NCBI RefSeq assembly: GCF_965363235.1
Contig: NC_134842.1
Coordinates: forward strand, 35,052,505 to 35,116,504
Direction of reading: 5' to 3'
DNA: 64,000 nucleotides
DNA from: Mytilus galloprovincialis
Taxonomy: Eukaryota > Mollusca > Bivalvia > Mytilida > Mytilidae
This document shows positions 1-15,200 of this stretch, one piece after another. The position numbers and the translations under genes are program-made. Under the pieces are notes generated by a model that had not been told where the DNA came from, did no database searches, and worked only from the letters and a program-made list of their open reading frames with translations. The stretch's first letter is position 1; every line of letters begins with the position of its first letter.

Positions 1-159
1 CTTGTAAAAGTTCTTCATATAATTATACAATATGTTTACCACAATGGCATAATTGTTGATCATCCCTGTAAGGGGTATTTTTGCTGATATGCCTCACTCC
101 TAAAAATGCTAAACTGATATCTGTTTTGTCTTTTCAAAATCTTCATTATGTTCACTAAC

Positions 160-228
160 CTGTAGTAATTGTTCCTTTTCAGCAACAGTTCTTTTCTCTG
201 CATCTAATTTCTTTGTTACTTCAGCATT
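160..228 (-). CDS. HIP1R: HIP1R exon 17 (residues 458-480), last exon in window
   Basis: 69 nt beginning NAEVTKKLDAEKRTVAEK and ending EQLLQ, phase 0, donor gttagt. NAEVTKQ is a signature of HIP1 proteins. The gene continues to the left of the window; positions 1-159 are intron. Confidence 0.9.
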
Positions 229-3200
229 CTGTAAATATATTAAAACTCTGTATTAGTATTAGTGAAAACAAGCTAAAACTTAGATATTTCAAAACCTAAA
301 AAAATTGCAATTTTTTATTGTAAGTACTTGAGAATAACTATATTGCAACTTAAGCCTTGTGCATGAAAATCACAAGTAAACTCTACAATTTTATATTTGT
401 TAATCAGACAACTTCTATTTAAATAGTGAAATATCTGAATTTACTTCCTCTCCAATCTGAAATGACCAAAGAATTCAGAATCGTCTGGTTTTATTTATGT
501 TGTGCCATTAAAAATATTTTTGACTGCTGACCCCTATTTTCTTTTCATAATTTTAAAACATATAGTTTAAAAGGCCATATTTAACAATCTTATCCTTATC
601 AATTTCCTGCAAACTTTTCAATAGCTTAAATCTCAAAAAACAAACAAACTAACCATTCACGTTTTTCTGCTTTTTTTGTTCCTTTATTCACTCATAACAG
701 TCTTTTAAAAAGCTTGTTATTTTGAAACAGAGTAGCAATCATCCTTAAATAGTTTATACACTCATACTGAAGTTGCCAGATAACATTTACAACTTACTGT
801 TCGTAATAGTGAGACATGTTCCTCTCTTAACTTCTGATATATGTCTTTCATCTTCTTGAACTTATCTTCAAATCCTTTTGCATGTTCTAAAAGAAATAAA
901 AAATATAAATTTTGAGACCAGGTGTGTGTCAGGTTTTCTTAATTATAAGCCTAGTATATTTTAGGTGTTTTTTTTTCACTTCTTTAGTAATTGTGTGTCC
1001 ATTAGACTGTGATTGCCATTCCATTTGTTTTTAAAAGACAGAATGCATCATTTTGTGTTTTGTATTTTTAAGCAAATACAAAATGAAGAACTTTAATGAA
1101 ACTGTTATATTTTTTATAAATGTACCTTTCATTGCACTTCTCAATAAATAATCTATTAAATAATATTAACTTTATTCTTTCATAGTCAATTTTATTTCGT
1201 TTTTCTTGTAACAGTGTTGTCTCATTAGAATATTCCCCACATCTTATATTTAAACAAGAATGTGTCCATAGTACACGGATGCCCCACTCCCACTATCATT
1301 TTCTATGTTCAGTGGACCGTGAAATTGGGGTCAATACTTTAATTTGGCATTAAAATTAGAAAGATCATATCATAGGGAACATGTGTACTAAATTTCAAGT
1401 TGATGTAACTTTAACTTCATCAAAAACTACCTTGACCAAAAACTTTAACCTGAACTTTGCACTATCATTTTCTATGTTCAGTGGACCATGAAATTGGGGT
1501 CAAAACTATAATTTGGCATTAAAATTAGAAAGATCATATCATGGGGAACATGTGTATTAAGTTTCAAGTTGATTGGACTTCAGCTTCATCAAAAACTACC
1601 TCGACCAAAAACTTTAACCGGACGGACGAACGGAGGCACAGACGGACGGATGAACGGAGGCACAGACCAGAAAACATAATGCCCCTCTACTATCGTAGGT
1701 GGGGCATAAAAATATTGAATTTTCAACAGAAATGTTTGTTATAAAGCACATGAAAAAGACTCTACAGTGGATTCATTAATACTGGTGGATATCAATTTTT
1801 CATGGATTTTGTCGATAGAGGGGAACCACAAATTTAAACTTTCAACGAAGAACAAATTTTGAAAAGAAATATATGCAAACTTTGCCAAAACCACAAATTT
1901 AAATATTCACGAATATGCAAGTTTTCATTCTTCCACAAAAATTTGTTTCCACGAAAATAGGTGAATCCACAGAATGTCCGATCTAATTTAGAGCAGATCA
2001 TGTGACAATAATTTCTTACTTTCTGCGTCTGCTAGTTTGGTAGCAGCACCAACATGTACAGTCTCAGTCTGTTTTAACCTCTTCTTCAATTCATCATTAT
2101 CCTAAAACACAAAACAATTATCATTCAATTTTACTTAAAAAGCAGAAAAAACTGAAATTACATGTTTAATTTAACAACACTGCTGTTGTCTGCTCTATGG
2201 TCGGGTTGTTGTCTCTTTGGCACATTCCCCATTTCCATTCTCAATTTTATTAACATTCATATGCCTATATGATAAATCAATACCTGTTTAACAAACTCTC
2301 TATCAAATCACTGGTTTAGGAGTGCTGATATAAATTGTGAATCAATGAAGAACAATTTGACTCCCTGAGAAAAATTTGACCTTAGAATATTTGGCTTATA
2401 TTTTTTGCCCCTTTTGGTCATATATCTCCTCATTTGTGCCATTACTTTTACATCTTCGGTTTTCAAATATTTGGCTATGACCATAATTGATGAAGGTAAA
2501 TCCAGTAAAGCCCTATATTTTTTTTTAAGAAAGTCAAGTGATTACAGCAGGTATCTTTTGTTTCATAGCTTTAGAAACACACACAGATTGTCAATTAAAA
2601 TTTAACTAATGTTTCCTCAAAAGTAAGTTTTTCATAGATGTGTATATTTAATACCAACTTTTAAAGACCTATCTGCAGACAATCTTAACTCTGATAATAT
2701 TTTCTCCAGTCTGGCTATCTCTTCTTTCTGTGCAGATAAAATCTTCTGGTCCTACAAAACAGAAAATTAATACTAGTGAAACACCTTAGACTTAAGGACT
2801 AACTATTTTTTTAAATGGCTTATCAGTCTAAAACAAACACTATAGCTCCACTAATTCATGCTAAATATTGGTTAGTTTTGACACTCATGTCATAGTTGTA
2901 TCCTATGGTGATATATTTATTTCATCACTCACATAAATGTTAAGCAACTAAACTGATGAAAAACATTATTCCAATTAAGTCCTAAAGATATGATTGATAT
3001 TTGTCTTTTGCTGCAAAGAAAACCTTTCTATAAAATGTTTAATTAATTGTAGATACATTAATTAACAAATTTGCAGTAAGTTTCATATTATATTCTTACC
3101 TCTAATTTCAATCTTTCTATCTCTGATCTGAGATACTGGATTTCTTTTGTTAATCTTTCTATAATATGATCTCTGTAATCAAATGTTTCACAAGACATTT

Positions 3201-6200
3201 TAATGAAAAGGATGATTTTTTATTTAACAGAATAACACAAAATAAACACTAAACAATTTACACAACACAACCTTTTAAACAAAAATAACATCTCCTTATT
3301 TTATATTCAAATAATGGTTACATTTACTTTGATTTGATATTCTGTAAGAGAAGTTATTTTCAGGGTTACTTTATTTTGCGTTTAGCCCTTCCAAGCCCAT
3401 TCAGTGGCATTTTTATTTCGTAATAGTCAAATTTACTAGATGTAGTTAAATAAAGAAAGATCAAAGTTTTACATGTTCGGGGTAATTTATATTAGCTTTT
3501 TTTCTTTCTCTTGAAAGTTTCGAAAATAAATCACTTGCGAAATTAAGTTGGTTTACAGTATCTGTGGTTCATCAATGCAAAAGTGAGTTTGAAGTAAATT
3601 AATAAATTTTATGTAAAAACTATAATTTGTTTTTTAAGATTTTTTTTTTATCTTACACTTGGTGAATTATCAATCATTGGGCAGCATGAAATATTGTGGA
3701 TTCTGTTAATCACAAAATTCATAAAAAAATATATGCCCTATGAACAACTTTTTAGCAAGGTTATGAAGTTAAAATTCTATTGTGATTCATTTACTATGGT
3801 TTGCTTATCATTCAGTAGAATTATTTCAGGAATATTCAGTGGAACTTTTTCCTGCATATTCAGAGGGAAGATTCTATGCTTATTCAGGATGAAATTAAAG
3901 TTTTACCAACCAAGCCAACTAAATCTATTTGCAATTTATGCACTGTCAATTAAAGAATCAAAATTTGAGTGTGGCTAGTTTCATGTCAGTTTTAAGTTCA
4001 ATATTAAATACTTTTAATTAAAAATGTCTATGATATTATTTATTCGAATTAGTATAATTAAGCTAGTATCAAAGATGAGATTTACCTTTCATCAACTTCA
4101 GGAAAACCATTTCCAAAATTGTTCACCTGTAAATAAATAAATCATCAATAACCTCTTAGAAAGTATTATAAACCATGTACATATATATTATATAAAATAT
4201 ACTTGGTGTTAAGTTGTCTACAAACAATGTTATGATATATCAAGAACTAGGTAGATTGCCTCTTATTTTAGCAAGAAAATGTAAGATTTTCAAATATTGG
4301 TTTAAATTGCTAAATACTTCAAACTGTATATTGAAAAATTGTTATAACTACTTATATTGTGAATTAGAGAGATGTCCAAATAATAAGTGTAACTGGTTGT
4401 ATTTGTTAAAGAATGAACTTTTTCTTATTGGTTTAGGTGATGTATGGTATAGCCAAAACCTTATTTGTGACTTGCCTGATGTATATTTTGCTGTCATAAA
4501 GCAACATTTGTATGATTGTCTAAAACAAGAACTTGATGCTCAGTTGCATATGTCTCCAAAATGTTCTAATTATAAATATATGTTAGATTATTTTTGTCTG
4601 CAATTTTATTAATGCAAACCAATTCCAAATGTTTACAAAAAATGTATAACAAAAATAAGATTAAGTAGCCACAACTTAGCTATAGAAAATGGAAGATTTT
4701 ATGGTATAACAAGAAATAATAGAATATGTACTTTTTGTAAAAATGATATAGAGGATGAGTTTCATTTCATCCTCAAATGTCCACGTTTTCAAGGTTTTAG
4801 AACAATTTATATTAAGCAATTTTATTGGAAAAAAACATTGATGTACAAATTTATTAAACTAATGAGTACTAATAATGTAAAAGAATTGTGAAATTTAGGT
4901 AAATTTATATTTTGATCTTTTAAGCTCAGATCCGAAATGTTAAATTAATGTTTATTTATTATTACAACACCTTCTGCTGTCACATAGTTTGTGTTTATGT
5001 ATGTATTATATGTATTATTGATGTTGATATAATTGTATACCTATAGTTTATATAGACTTTGGTAATAAAGATATATATATTGAATGTTATTTTTACAATT
5101 TTCCATAAAATAGTCAAAATCTGTTTTTTATTGTTCCTAGAAAAGTAGTGAAAATAATTCAGATATTTCAAATCAATGTTTCCTAAATAAATATTGACGA
5201 TGATTGGTGCTCTTCAGTTAAGGAAAAATACAAATTATGTTCAAAAACTTGTAGTAAAATTGATGTATTGTTATGTGTTATGTTATTGTAAGTGGGTGTA
5301 TTAAAAAAAAAATACCTGTATCAAGTCAAGAAAGAATAGGACAGTTGTTGTCCATTAGTTTGATGTGTTTGAGCTTTCGATTTTGCCATCAGTGATTAGG
5401 GACTTTCTGTTTTGAATTTTCCTTGGAGTTCAGTATTTTTGTGATTTGATTTTTTTACTGATTCTAGTGATATATTTATGTGACCCAACATTATACAGAT
5501 GATATTATTTAGATTTTTTAGGTTCCTACAGAAAAAAACAAAATCATTTACCTGTACAGGTGGTTGTGAAACTGATGTGTCAATCAAATCCTCCACTTCT
5601 ATCTCTGGCTCCGCCTCTGGTTCTGGTTCATCAGGTACCACAGCCACAGGTTTTACATGCTTACTGAAATCTGATGCTATTAAAAAGTTTGGAGGTTCCT
5701 AAAAATATAAAACATTTGAAATTTCATTTGTTTCTTGTTAAATAGATTGTGTATAGTTGACCATAGATGGTGGAATCTGTAAACAGCATCCTCATATTGA
5801 AGTTTGGATTTCATATTTAATGAACCATTTTAAATTCTGAAAGTATTGTTATAAATCAGGAATTTTTCATTAATTTCAAGATTAACTGACTTCACAAAAT
5901 AAATAATAAACAATTTTTGGGTTGGGATCAAGCTAACATGTTTAATTCTCTATGTATGTGCCTGTCCCCAAGTCAGGAGCCTATAATTCAGTGGTAATGG
6001 TTTGTTGCTGTGTTACATTTGTTTTTGGTTCATTTTTTGATACATAAATTCGGCTGTTAGTTTTCTTGTTTAAATTTTTTAACATTTGTCCTTGGGCACT
6101 CTATAGATGACTTAACCATATGGGCTTTGCTCATTGTTGAAGCACTTCGGTGACCCATAGCTCTTAATGTCTGTGTCATTTGGTCTCTTGTGGAGATTTG

Positions 6201-9200
6201 TCTCATTGGCAAACATACCACATCTTCTTTTTTTTATTTGTACTGACACTAGATTTTATAAACAATACTCACATCAGGCAAACCAGGAACTTGGACTAGA
6301 TTTTTAAAATATTGTAGGTTACTACTACTCAAATAAAACTGTTTTAACCTGAAATTAGAAAGATACATGGAAATTATTTTATACCTACAACAATCAATGA
6401 ACTAAGAAAATGAAATCTAATACAAAATTGGGATAATCTTTACTAAATTTTAACAAGAATGTGTCCAAAGTACACGGATGCCCCACTCGAAATATCCTTT
6501 TCCATGTTCCATGGACCGTGAAATTGGGTAATTATCTAATTTGGCATTAAAATTAGAAAGATCATATCATAAGCAACAAGTGTACTAAGTTTCAAGTTGA
6601 TTGGACTTCAGCTTCATCAAAAACTACCTTGACCAAAAACTTTAACCTGAAACTCCCTCTTTCTTTTTCTATGTTCAGTGGACCGTGAAATTGGGGTCAA
6701 AAGTCTAATTTGGCTTAAAAATTAGAAGGATCATCTCATAAGCAACAAGTGTACTAAGTTTCAAGTTGATTGGACTTCAGCTTCATCAAAAACTACCTTG
6801 ACCAAAAACTTTAACCTGGACGGACGAACGGAACCACAGACGGACGGACGGACGAACGAACGGAGCCACAGACCAGAAAACATAATGCCCCTCTACTATC
6901 CTAGGTGGGGCATAAAAACATTTGGCTTATAAATACAGTCCTTACAATAAATATTTTAAATCGAAGCATGCATAATGATGTGGTTCATAAGAGAGTTTCT
7001 TGTTTTTTATAAAGATTAGACCATTGGTTCTCCTGTTTGAATGGTTTTACACTAGTCATTTTTGGGGCACTTTATAGCAATATGATCGGTGTGAGCCAAG
7101 GCTCCGTGTTGAAGGCCGTACTTTGACCTATTGTGACTTGGATGGAGAGTTGTCTTATATTGGCACTCAAACCACATCTTCATATATCTACTTGAGCCGA
7201 TTTTCTTAAACAAAATTTCAATTCAAATCCAATTCTAAATCAATGAATGTTTTTCTCCTTTATCAATTACATTTACACTCATCAACAAGTATTTCTATTT
7301 TCAAATTATTCTTTGATAATATTACACCAAATATACATGTGATTAAATACCTTTTATACATGGATAGAAATCTGTCTCTATGGCCAGACAGTGTGTCAGG
7401 AGGAAGACCTAGAAAAATAAAATAATACAATTAAAAGTTTCACATTAAATGATTTCTTTAGCAGAATCTGCTTACCCTTCCAGAGCACCTAAGATCAACT
7501 TAATTTTTTGGTGGGGTTTCGTGTTGCTTAGTCTAGTTTTGTGTACTATTGTTTGTCTGTTATTTTTATTTATGAGTTTGAATTACCCTCTTGTATCTTT
7601 CATCTCTCTTTTAAACATGGCAGTTACAGTGGTGAGTACTGGTAAAGAAACTTTTATTTTCTCTTATCTTGTGAAATTGCACATTAAAAATCTGGCTTAG
7701 CGAGTCTGTCTAATATAAAGCAATATCCAAATTCCAATCTCTTTAACACTTTTATTCATTTAAACAGTATGAAAACTTAATCAAACTAGAATGTTATTGG
7801 TCAGGAGCAAATTTCAATAATGAAATTTGCACCCTTATATGTTTTCATATGAGCTGCGTCGGATAGAAATCAACCTTATGCAATTCAACGTCAAACCGAG
7901 TAACGTTACGATAAAGTTTCACAAGTTTTCATACAGGTAGTTTCTGATTAAAAAAAAACATGTCGCTATCTTACAAAACTACGTTTTTTCAAAAACATTA
8001 TTGTGGGGACATTTCCGGTCGGATTTTAATGTACGAGGTACCAATAGAAGCAGAATTGTCACAGTTATATTTGTTTATTTGGATAGATTTTTGTTGAAAA
8101 ACGTTTTCAATTTTTGGTTATATTACCAGTATTGTTTTTGTTCAGAAATTTTTTATGTATTTCAACGAAATTAAATTGCAAAAACTGTTATACATGTTCA
8201 TAGCATGAGAAACAAAAGTAATGGACGACAAAACTATGACAAATTAAACTAGTATACTTTAGACGATTCTGCGTCTTTTAACTCCGTATTTGTGAAAATC
8301 CAACATAATATGTTATGCCTTCACATTTTTTTTAGTGGGGTTTTATATGAAATTGTTAAAAAAAATATACGGGGAAACCATACAATGTTAATCTGATTAA
8401 ATCGGGCCTTTAGCCTTTATTCCATACATATAGGAGTCAACACTTAATAGTATATTATTTCTGATAAGTTTAGTAAAAAATGCGGATAATCTTTCATGGA
8501 AACCACTTTATCCGGTCCGACATGAACATTTCCAAATTATCTGGGAACCGTCACCTGCGTGTTGTGTGTCGTTTGCTTTAATAAAAAAAAATGTTCCTGA
8601 ATCCTGTCCTTTTCTAAATAACATATTTCTCAACCTTAGTATCAGTTTTGGCTTACAGGAATACATTGTTTTGCTAAGGTATGTATTTCCTAATACGTTC
8701 TATATATTGAACTATTTTTACATTCACGATCTATTTTTTACATTTTATGCAAAGTGAAAGTACTATCTATTTTAGTAAAATTTATTTTCATTTCATTCAG
8801 TGGCATAACACCTGTCTTAAAAAATTATTGTATACAATTCTTAAGCTTAACTAAACTAAAGTAATATTCTGGAAAACTATTTCTGGTAGTTTAAAACGAA
8901 ATTTGTGCTGTATTGCAAAACTTTGCTACACACAGTGACACACGCAAAAAAACGGCAAAATTAAGTCAAAAGTTATTCATATCATTGTACCGTTGCATTT
9001 TGGAAAATCTAAAAAGAAACAACAACACAAATATACAATATTAAACAAAGACCAAGACATGCTCTAGGTGGATTTTTTGTACTATTTGCGTGCAATGTAT
9101 CTGTTCTTATCTATTCAGAAATTTAGAAATGTTTTGCGTGTAATTTATGTTCAATGACATTTCTATTTAGAAATTGAAAGAAAGAGGGAAACATTTGCAT

Positions 9201-12200
9201 AATACATGTGTAAATGTATTTCGAAAACTAATAACTTTCAAAATAAAACCTTTTAACATGTTTAAGCCTCCTTTTTCATATCCCAACAACTTTAAAATTA
9301 GTATTTGGGCAATAAAATTCCCGATCTATGCATCCGTGGGTCTTACAATTTTGCGTCCGTCCGTCCGTCTTCGTGATTAAGGTAACAATTTTGAAAGATG
9401 TAAACTTTGATGTCGGATTAATAAATAATAAACCAAAATTTCATCTAAAAAACCCGTTTATTTTGAAATTTGAACTACTATAAAATAAATAGATAGTATT
9501 TGAGATTTTGATCTACCTGTCACAAAATACTAGTAAACTATAATGGCGCAAAGCGCAACAACCAGTCGTATAGAAAAATTCTCTTGGTTCAATTTGTCTT
9601 TAATTTCATTCCTTTTTAATGTTGTAGTAAATTTCTGAAATGGACTGGTTCAATAACATAGGATGCGAAGAACTAGAAAATGAAGCAGTTGCCTATTTTG
9701 AACAATATATAGGGTCAATACCAGAGGTTTTGGCATCAAGCAATAATGAACTGAATGTGTCTGATAACAGCGATTCCGATATTGAAAATGACGAATCTGA
9801 TATTGAAAATACATGTGACACAATTCAAGCTAGGGCCCAGGAATTTTATTCCACTTCCGTCATTCAAGATCAATTGGAAAATACATGTTCTCTTAATCAA
9901 AATGATGAATTAGAGGATCCTTCCCGACTTCGAATAAATGCTCTATTTGCTAACGACTGTAATTGTAGAAAAAAATGTTTTACAAAGCTTTCCACATTCA
10001 GAGAACAGGCCTATGATGTATCGTTATCTGTTTGTGAATTTACAAAAGCAGAGCGTGACATATACTTGCTTTCAAAATTAGAAAACTTAGAAATAACAGA
10101 CTCGGTTTTCAGAGGAGGAAAGAGAGAACGAAAACGATACTTCTTGTCTGCAAATTCCGAGGCAAATTCGTAACTTCAAGGGCGAACATCTAAACAGGGC
10201 AAGTTGTCCCGATACTAAAGGAGTATGTTCGATAAAGTCCCAAAATGGCCCCCTTTTTTAGCGTAAATTTAAAATTTGTATTTATCGACCAATATCACGA
10301 TAAATTATAGCTAATACATTGACTAGCTAGGATATAACCCATTTTGTTAAAAATTTTACGTTTCTGCGTTTCATTATGACGTCATAAGTTGTACTCATAT
10401 TGATTTTTCACGAAAAAATCAACGAAAATGGTAGAATTTCCATAGATTATCGGACAGGAAACATAGAGCGCATACGTCGACAACAAAGATCTTTTAAAAT
10501 AATGTTTGTGAAGACATTTCACATGTCTTATTTGAATCTTAAGCTTGTCGACGCCTGCGCTCTATGTTTCCTGGCCCTTTATTTGGTTGAAACCTAGCTG
10601 ATTTTGTCACATTTCACCAAAATCCCTTATCGTGACCTTTTTTGGATGTAAAAATCAACGTGTTAGAATTAAACTTTGACAAAAACAGTTCTGTTTAACT
10701 TTCTAACATGTCTTTAGGGCAACTTTAAACATGTACTACCTTGTAACTATGAACTTTATAATTGGGGCCAAATATGGCCCTTACCGAACTTACTCCTTTA
10801 CGCATGCGTACTTCAAATATCTACAGTAAAACATCCGGTTACAAGTAAACAATAACGTTCATGTAGATGAGATGAAATCTAATGATTTACATAAATAAAA
10901 GGGTACATATTTACAATAGTGATTGTTTTTCAATCCTAATTTACAAATTAAATGATTCAGATGCTTAATCATGTGTAAAAATCGGTGTCAGGAATCAGAA
11001 GTTGTTATGAAATTGTAATACACAGAAACGAATGCGGCATACGGAGAATTCAATGATTTTAAAGTCGGCACCATTTGCCTTCAGAAGACTTGAAGTCTTC
11101 TTCCACCAAAAATAAAACTACTTTACATTATCTGTTGTGGAGGTGCGCAAAGGGTTTACACAAGACTATTAATTTGCATGTAAGATTACGGTACTGGGCA
11201 CACAAAATGTTTATGTGACGCATGTTTTGGCATGTTGAAAAAAAAAGTTAGAAAGTCGGACGTAAACACTGTATCGCAACTGGTTAAAATTGTTGACAAT
11301 TCTGCCAAATGCATAGGTCAGAAGTTTACAATGAAAATGACGATGACGAAAACAGCTTAAAGTGGTACAGATGGGATAATTTCTTCACTAAATATTTTAA
11401 ACCACTCAGAGGTATAGGAAAATTTCATCACTTCAGATTTACCAGTGACGAAGTAGGAGTCTTATTTGCGACAGAAACTCTTGATCAACCGGAGAAAAGA
11501 CTGGTCCTCATAAAGGAAAGCGCAAACCTACCAGAGTTGCTCACGACACTTCCAGAAGTTATTCAGCTAGCAGATCTGACAGAGGAGAGAAGGCGTTATC
11601 TGTACAATGAAGTCCGTCCTTTTGTTCAGTTTAATTTCCGTGACGAATTTTGTCCTCGTGCTTCAGAGGAGTAACATTTTACATATACTGGTTAAAGTTG
11701 AATTGAAAACTTGAGAATCATGTATTGCTTCATTGTAACAATCTTATAAATTAAATTAAATATTGTATACAAATGTATGTTTTCATGTCTCTCTTTATTA
11801 CGAGTAAAGGACCGATACAAAATAAAATTAATGCACGATAATGTTAATTTAACGACGTTGTCGTGAGATCTGATGTTAAATATATATTATGTATCCGTCA
11901 AAACTTTGAAATAGCGAAACTTTTTTAAAAAGAAAGTTAGAGTAAAACGGTTTTTTGTATTCAAATTGTATGACTTTCAGCAAAATTAATATGAACAAAA
12001 CTCAAACTGAGATTTTTTTGGCATAAGGTCGATTTCTATCCGACACGGCTCATATATTATACTTACTAGAATGTAAACGGAACAAGGATTTAACAATGTA
12101 ATCATAGAGTTGACATGAGTCTTGTATACACAATATCAATGGAGCAAGTCGACATTGTCCAGAATTTGTCATCGAGTTAGATCTAGACATGTCTAATGAA

Positions 12201-15200
12201 CCAAATACTGAAAAATAAAATTATAGATACTGTAACATCGTGTAGTTAAAAATTAAAGCATGGGTTTATGATGGCAAATTTTAAAGGAATATAAAATTTT
12301 GATATCAATTACTCAAAATTTGAACATTTTTGTTATGAAAAAATAAACATATTACATGTACATGTTGAAGCTGCTTAATCTAAGAATCAATAGTCTATTC
12401 AACTTACCTGCTTGTTGAAGACTCAAAATCTCATCCATATAATCAAGCATTTCTACACTGATCTCAAAACTGAAAAAAAAAATAATTGTTCCGATATTAT
12501 ACTTTCATTAAATTCTTTCATATGCAATTTACAGGAAATTTCATTTTTAGCTTTTTTACTTTCTACTTAAGAAAAGGCTGTGGATAAATTTGATAGCATA
12601 TAAAGTGTCATATACTTCGAAGTTAATAGTTTTTCATGACATATCAAGGAGAAAGATAACTTTGGTAGTTCGTGTGAATATATTGATATTCTAATTATAT
12701 GTTTACAAGTTATATTTTTTCTAAACCTGTCTGATTGAAAGAGAAAGTAAATATAGGAGTCTGTAGTATTATGTATTCATTGCAAAATTTACAAAATAGT
12801 CCTCTTAATAATAATAATCCTTTAGTTTTATTGTAGAAATAAATTCAATTTGTCACAGATATTTCACTCATTGATATAATATGAATCCTGCAATATTTTC
12901 CTTTTAGTTCAACGGAAAACTCAGACGGAGTACAAATATACTCACACAAGAGCAAGCAAGATTAAAAATAATTTGATTTCACCAATTTCTGAATGTAACA
13001 AATTAACAGGCAGTTAAATATTCTTTGTCTTTTTAATGAGAATTATACGCCAGTTAAGTAATTATAAAGTATTAGTTCTGTGAGTGTTAAACTGATAATA
13101 ATTAAGTTAGACACAGTTTTAAATTAGCGTCCCCTCACCCTATTATTTGGTATATGTTAACTGATACATGCAGCCCTCTACCAAGTCACACTAATATACT
13201 ATCATTTCTAAAATGAATAAGTCTTGAGCAAAACTTAAGATTATTTCAATATTTTCTAGATTTGAAACAAGATCACTGAACTAACAAAATTGTAGGATTA
13301 GAGTTGTGGAATGTAAATTCATTGATCTACAATGACTGAATAGTCCAGAAGTCTTTAGCCAAAATAAAGTTTAAATTTTACTATAACAGATAGTTTAAAC
13401 TCTCAGTTATTAGGTTTAACAAACAAGAACTAGCCAATCCCAAAACATAATATACTGAACTCAAATCTATATATATCTTAAAGAAACTATAATCTTTATA
13501 TATCTTAAAGAAAACACAGATTTTGCTTGGATATGTCATATTAGTTTTTTGTATATGGAATTGTTACAAATTAGGCTGTTAGTTTTCACATTTGAATAGT
13601 TTCTCAGTTTCCACGTCAGGGTATTAATAACTGACTATAAGATATGTTCTCATTGTCAAAGTCTGTAAATGACCTATAATTGCTTACATCCACATTTTAA
13701 GACCATATAAAGTAAGCTAACTTAGGCCCAGGGCTTCCAAAACGGTCATATATTCCGGTCATTTGTATAATGTCCGGTAAAAGTCCGGCTGGGCAAAGCA
13801 TGAAACGGTCATATACTTTTTAGTTTTCAAGGCTTTTTCGGTCATTTTTACGTAATTCACGATCTTTTTGACCCAACCTTTTGCCTTTAACATCAACACA
13901 TTTCCGGTCATAAATGTGACATGATGATTAATTACTATTAAAACAACACCTACTTCAATACTTTCTAATTTTAATCAAGGCTAATTAGTGGTTGGACAGC
14001 TGAAATCTACCTGTTCAGGTGACAGGTGAACTATGTTCAGTACCGGACATTTATAAATTGATCGGTTTATTCACAATTATTTTCTTACATTTCAGCGATT
14101 TGAATCTGATTGATTTAGTCCAAAACATTAAAATTATTAGAAATTAGTTTTATCAACATGATTTGATGAAAAATTTAAAAAGGTTTAAATAAAAAATCGT
14201 CAGAACAACGTCGTATGAACTAGAACACGTGTGCGCATGTGCACAGGTGGGTAATTTAATAATGCATCCTACATTTCTTTAAAAATGCTAAAATTATCAT
14301 TGATACCTGTATCTAACGTTCAATTCAAGTATTTTGTTGAAGAAATAAAGTGGAAAGAGCTTCTTCTCTCAGTCATGCTTTGTAAACCTACACGGATTTT
14401 ACGTATCCGTTTATGGTCCATGTTTTACCATTGTCAAGTCAACATCCGGTTGAAAACGAAAGTAGTTTTTGACAATGTCAATTTGCACAAATAAAAAGTT
14501 TAAGGCAGATAGGAGCACGCTGATGTGCACACTTTGAATGATGCACTGCCAATTTAACAGTAACATCCGAATATCAAATTCATATCATATCAAAGTAAAG
14601 TTTAAAATCTTTTTTTTTTTAATGTAATGTCAATCATTGGAATGGCCATCTGATTACCATAATTGCCTTTTGTGACTTAGTCTTAAGGGATTAAAAACCG
14701 GGATCAGATATAAAATGTCCGGCTGGCTAAAATATTTTTTGGAAGCCCTGCTTAGGCCGTTAGTTTTCTTGTTTGAATTGTTTTACATTTGTCAGTTCGA
14801 GGTCTTTTATAGCTGACTGTACTTGTAACAGAGATATACAGAGTTATAACACAGAATTTTTTCTGAAAGAACCATAACTTCATAAAATTGTTAATTTCTT
14901 GTGTAGTTCAGTATATAATGTACATTTAATTACAATAGCTGATTTTGTTTATTGATGTACACTTGCCTATATCGCATATCACTGAGAGAAAAAAAATAAA
15001 TAATAAAATATTAGTTACCTATACCCAACAACATATATACATAACAGACCAGTGTTTAAATTCCTTCATATCTTATATTGTTTCAAAAAATGAAACTAGA
15101 ATACTTAAGCTTGATTTAATATTTATTAATTTTTTTAACATAGCAAAGCATGTAACGGAATAAATTTAAGAGAGGACTACAATAAAACCGTGAATAACAG

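Larger units (their letters stand above)
7850..12052 (+). mobile_element. Degenerate 4.2-kb DNA transposon with long TIRs and two transposase remnants
   Basis: The ends are inverted repeats of about 33 bp: left TGAGCTGCGTCGGATAGAAA, right (reverse complement) TGAGCCGTGTCGGATAGAAA, both continuing into ACCTTATGC. They are flanked by TA on both sides, a possible TA target duplication. Inside, on the plus strand, are a transposase-like N-terminal ORF (9640-10173) and a C-terminal remnant (11196-11674). They are separated by an inserted MITE and about 400 bp with no coding, so the catalytic core is missing. The element lies in HIP1R intron 8, about 12-14 bases from the exon 8 donor. The superfamily is undetermined. 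Confidence 0.75.

Noticed and set aside
8566..8757. 63-codon frame inside the large transposon
   Set aside because: AT-rich hydrophobic frame with no match to the transposase segments; likely chance.
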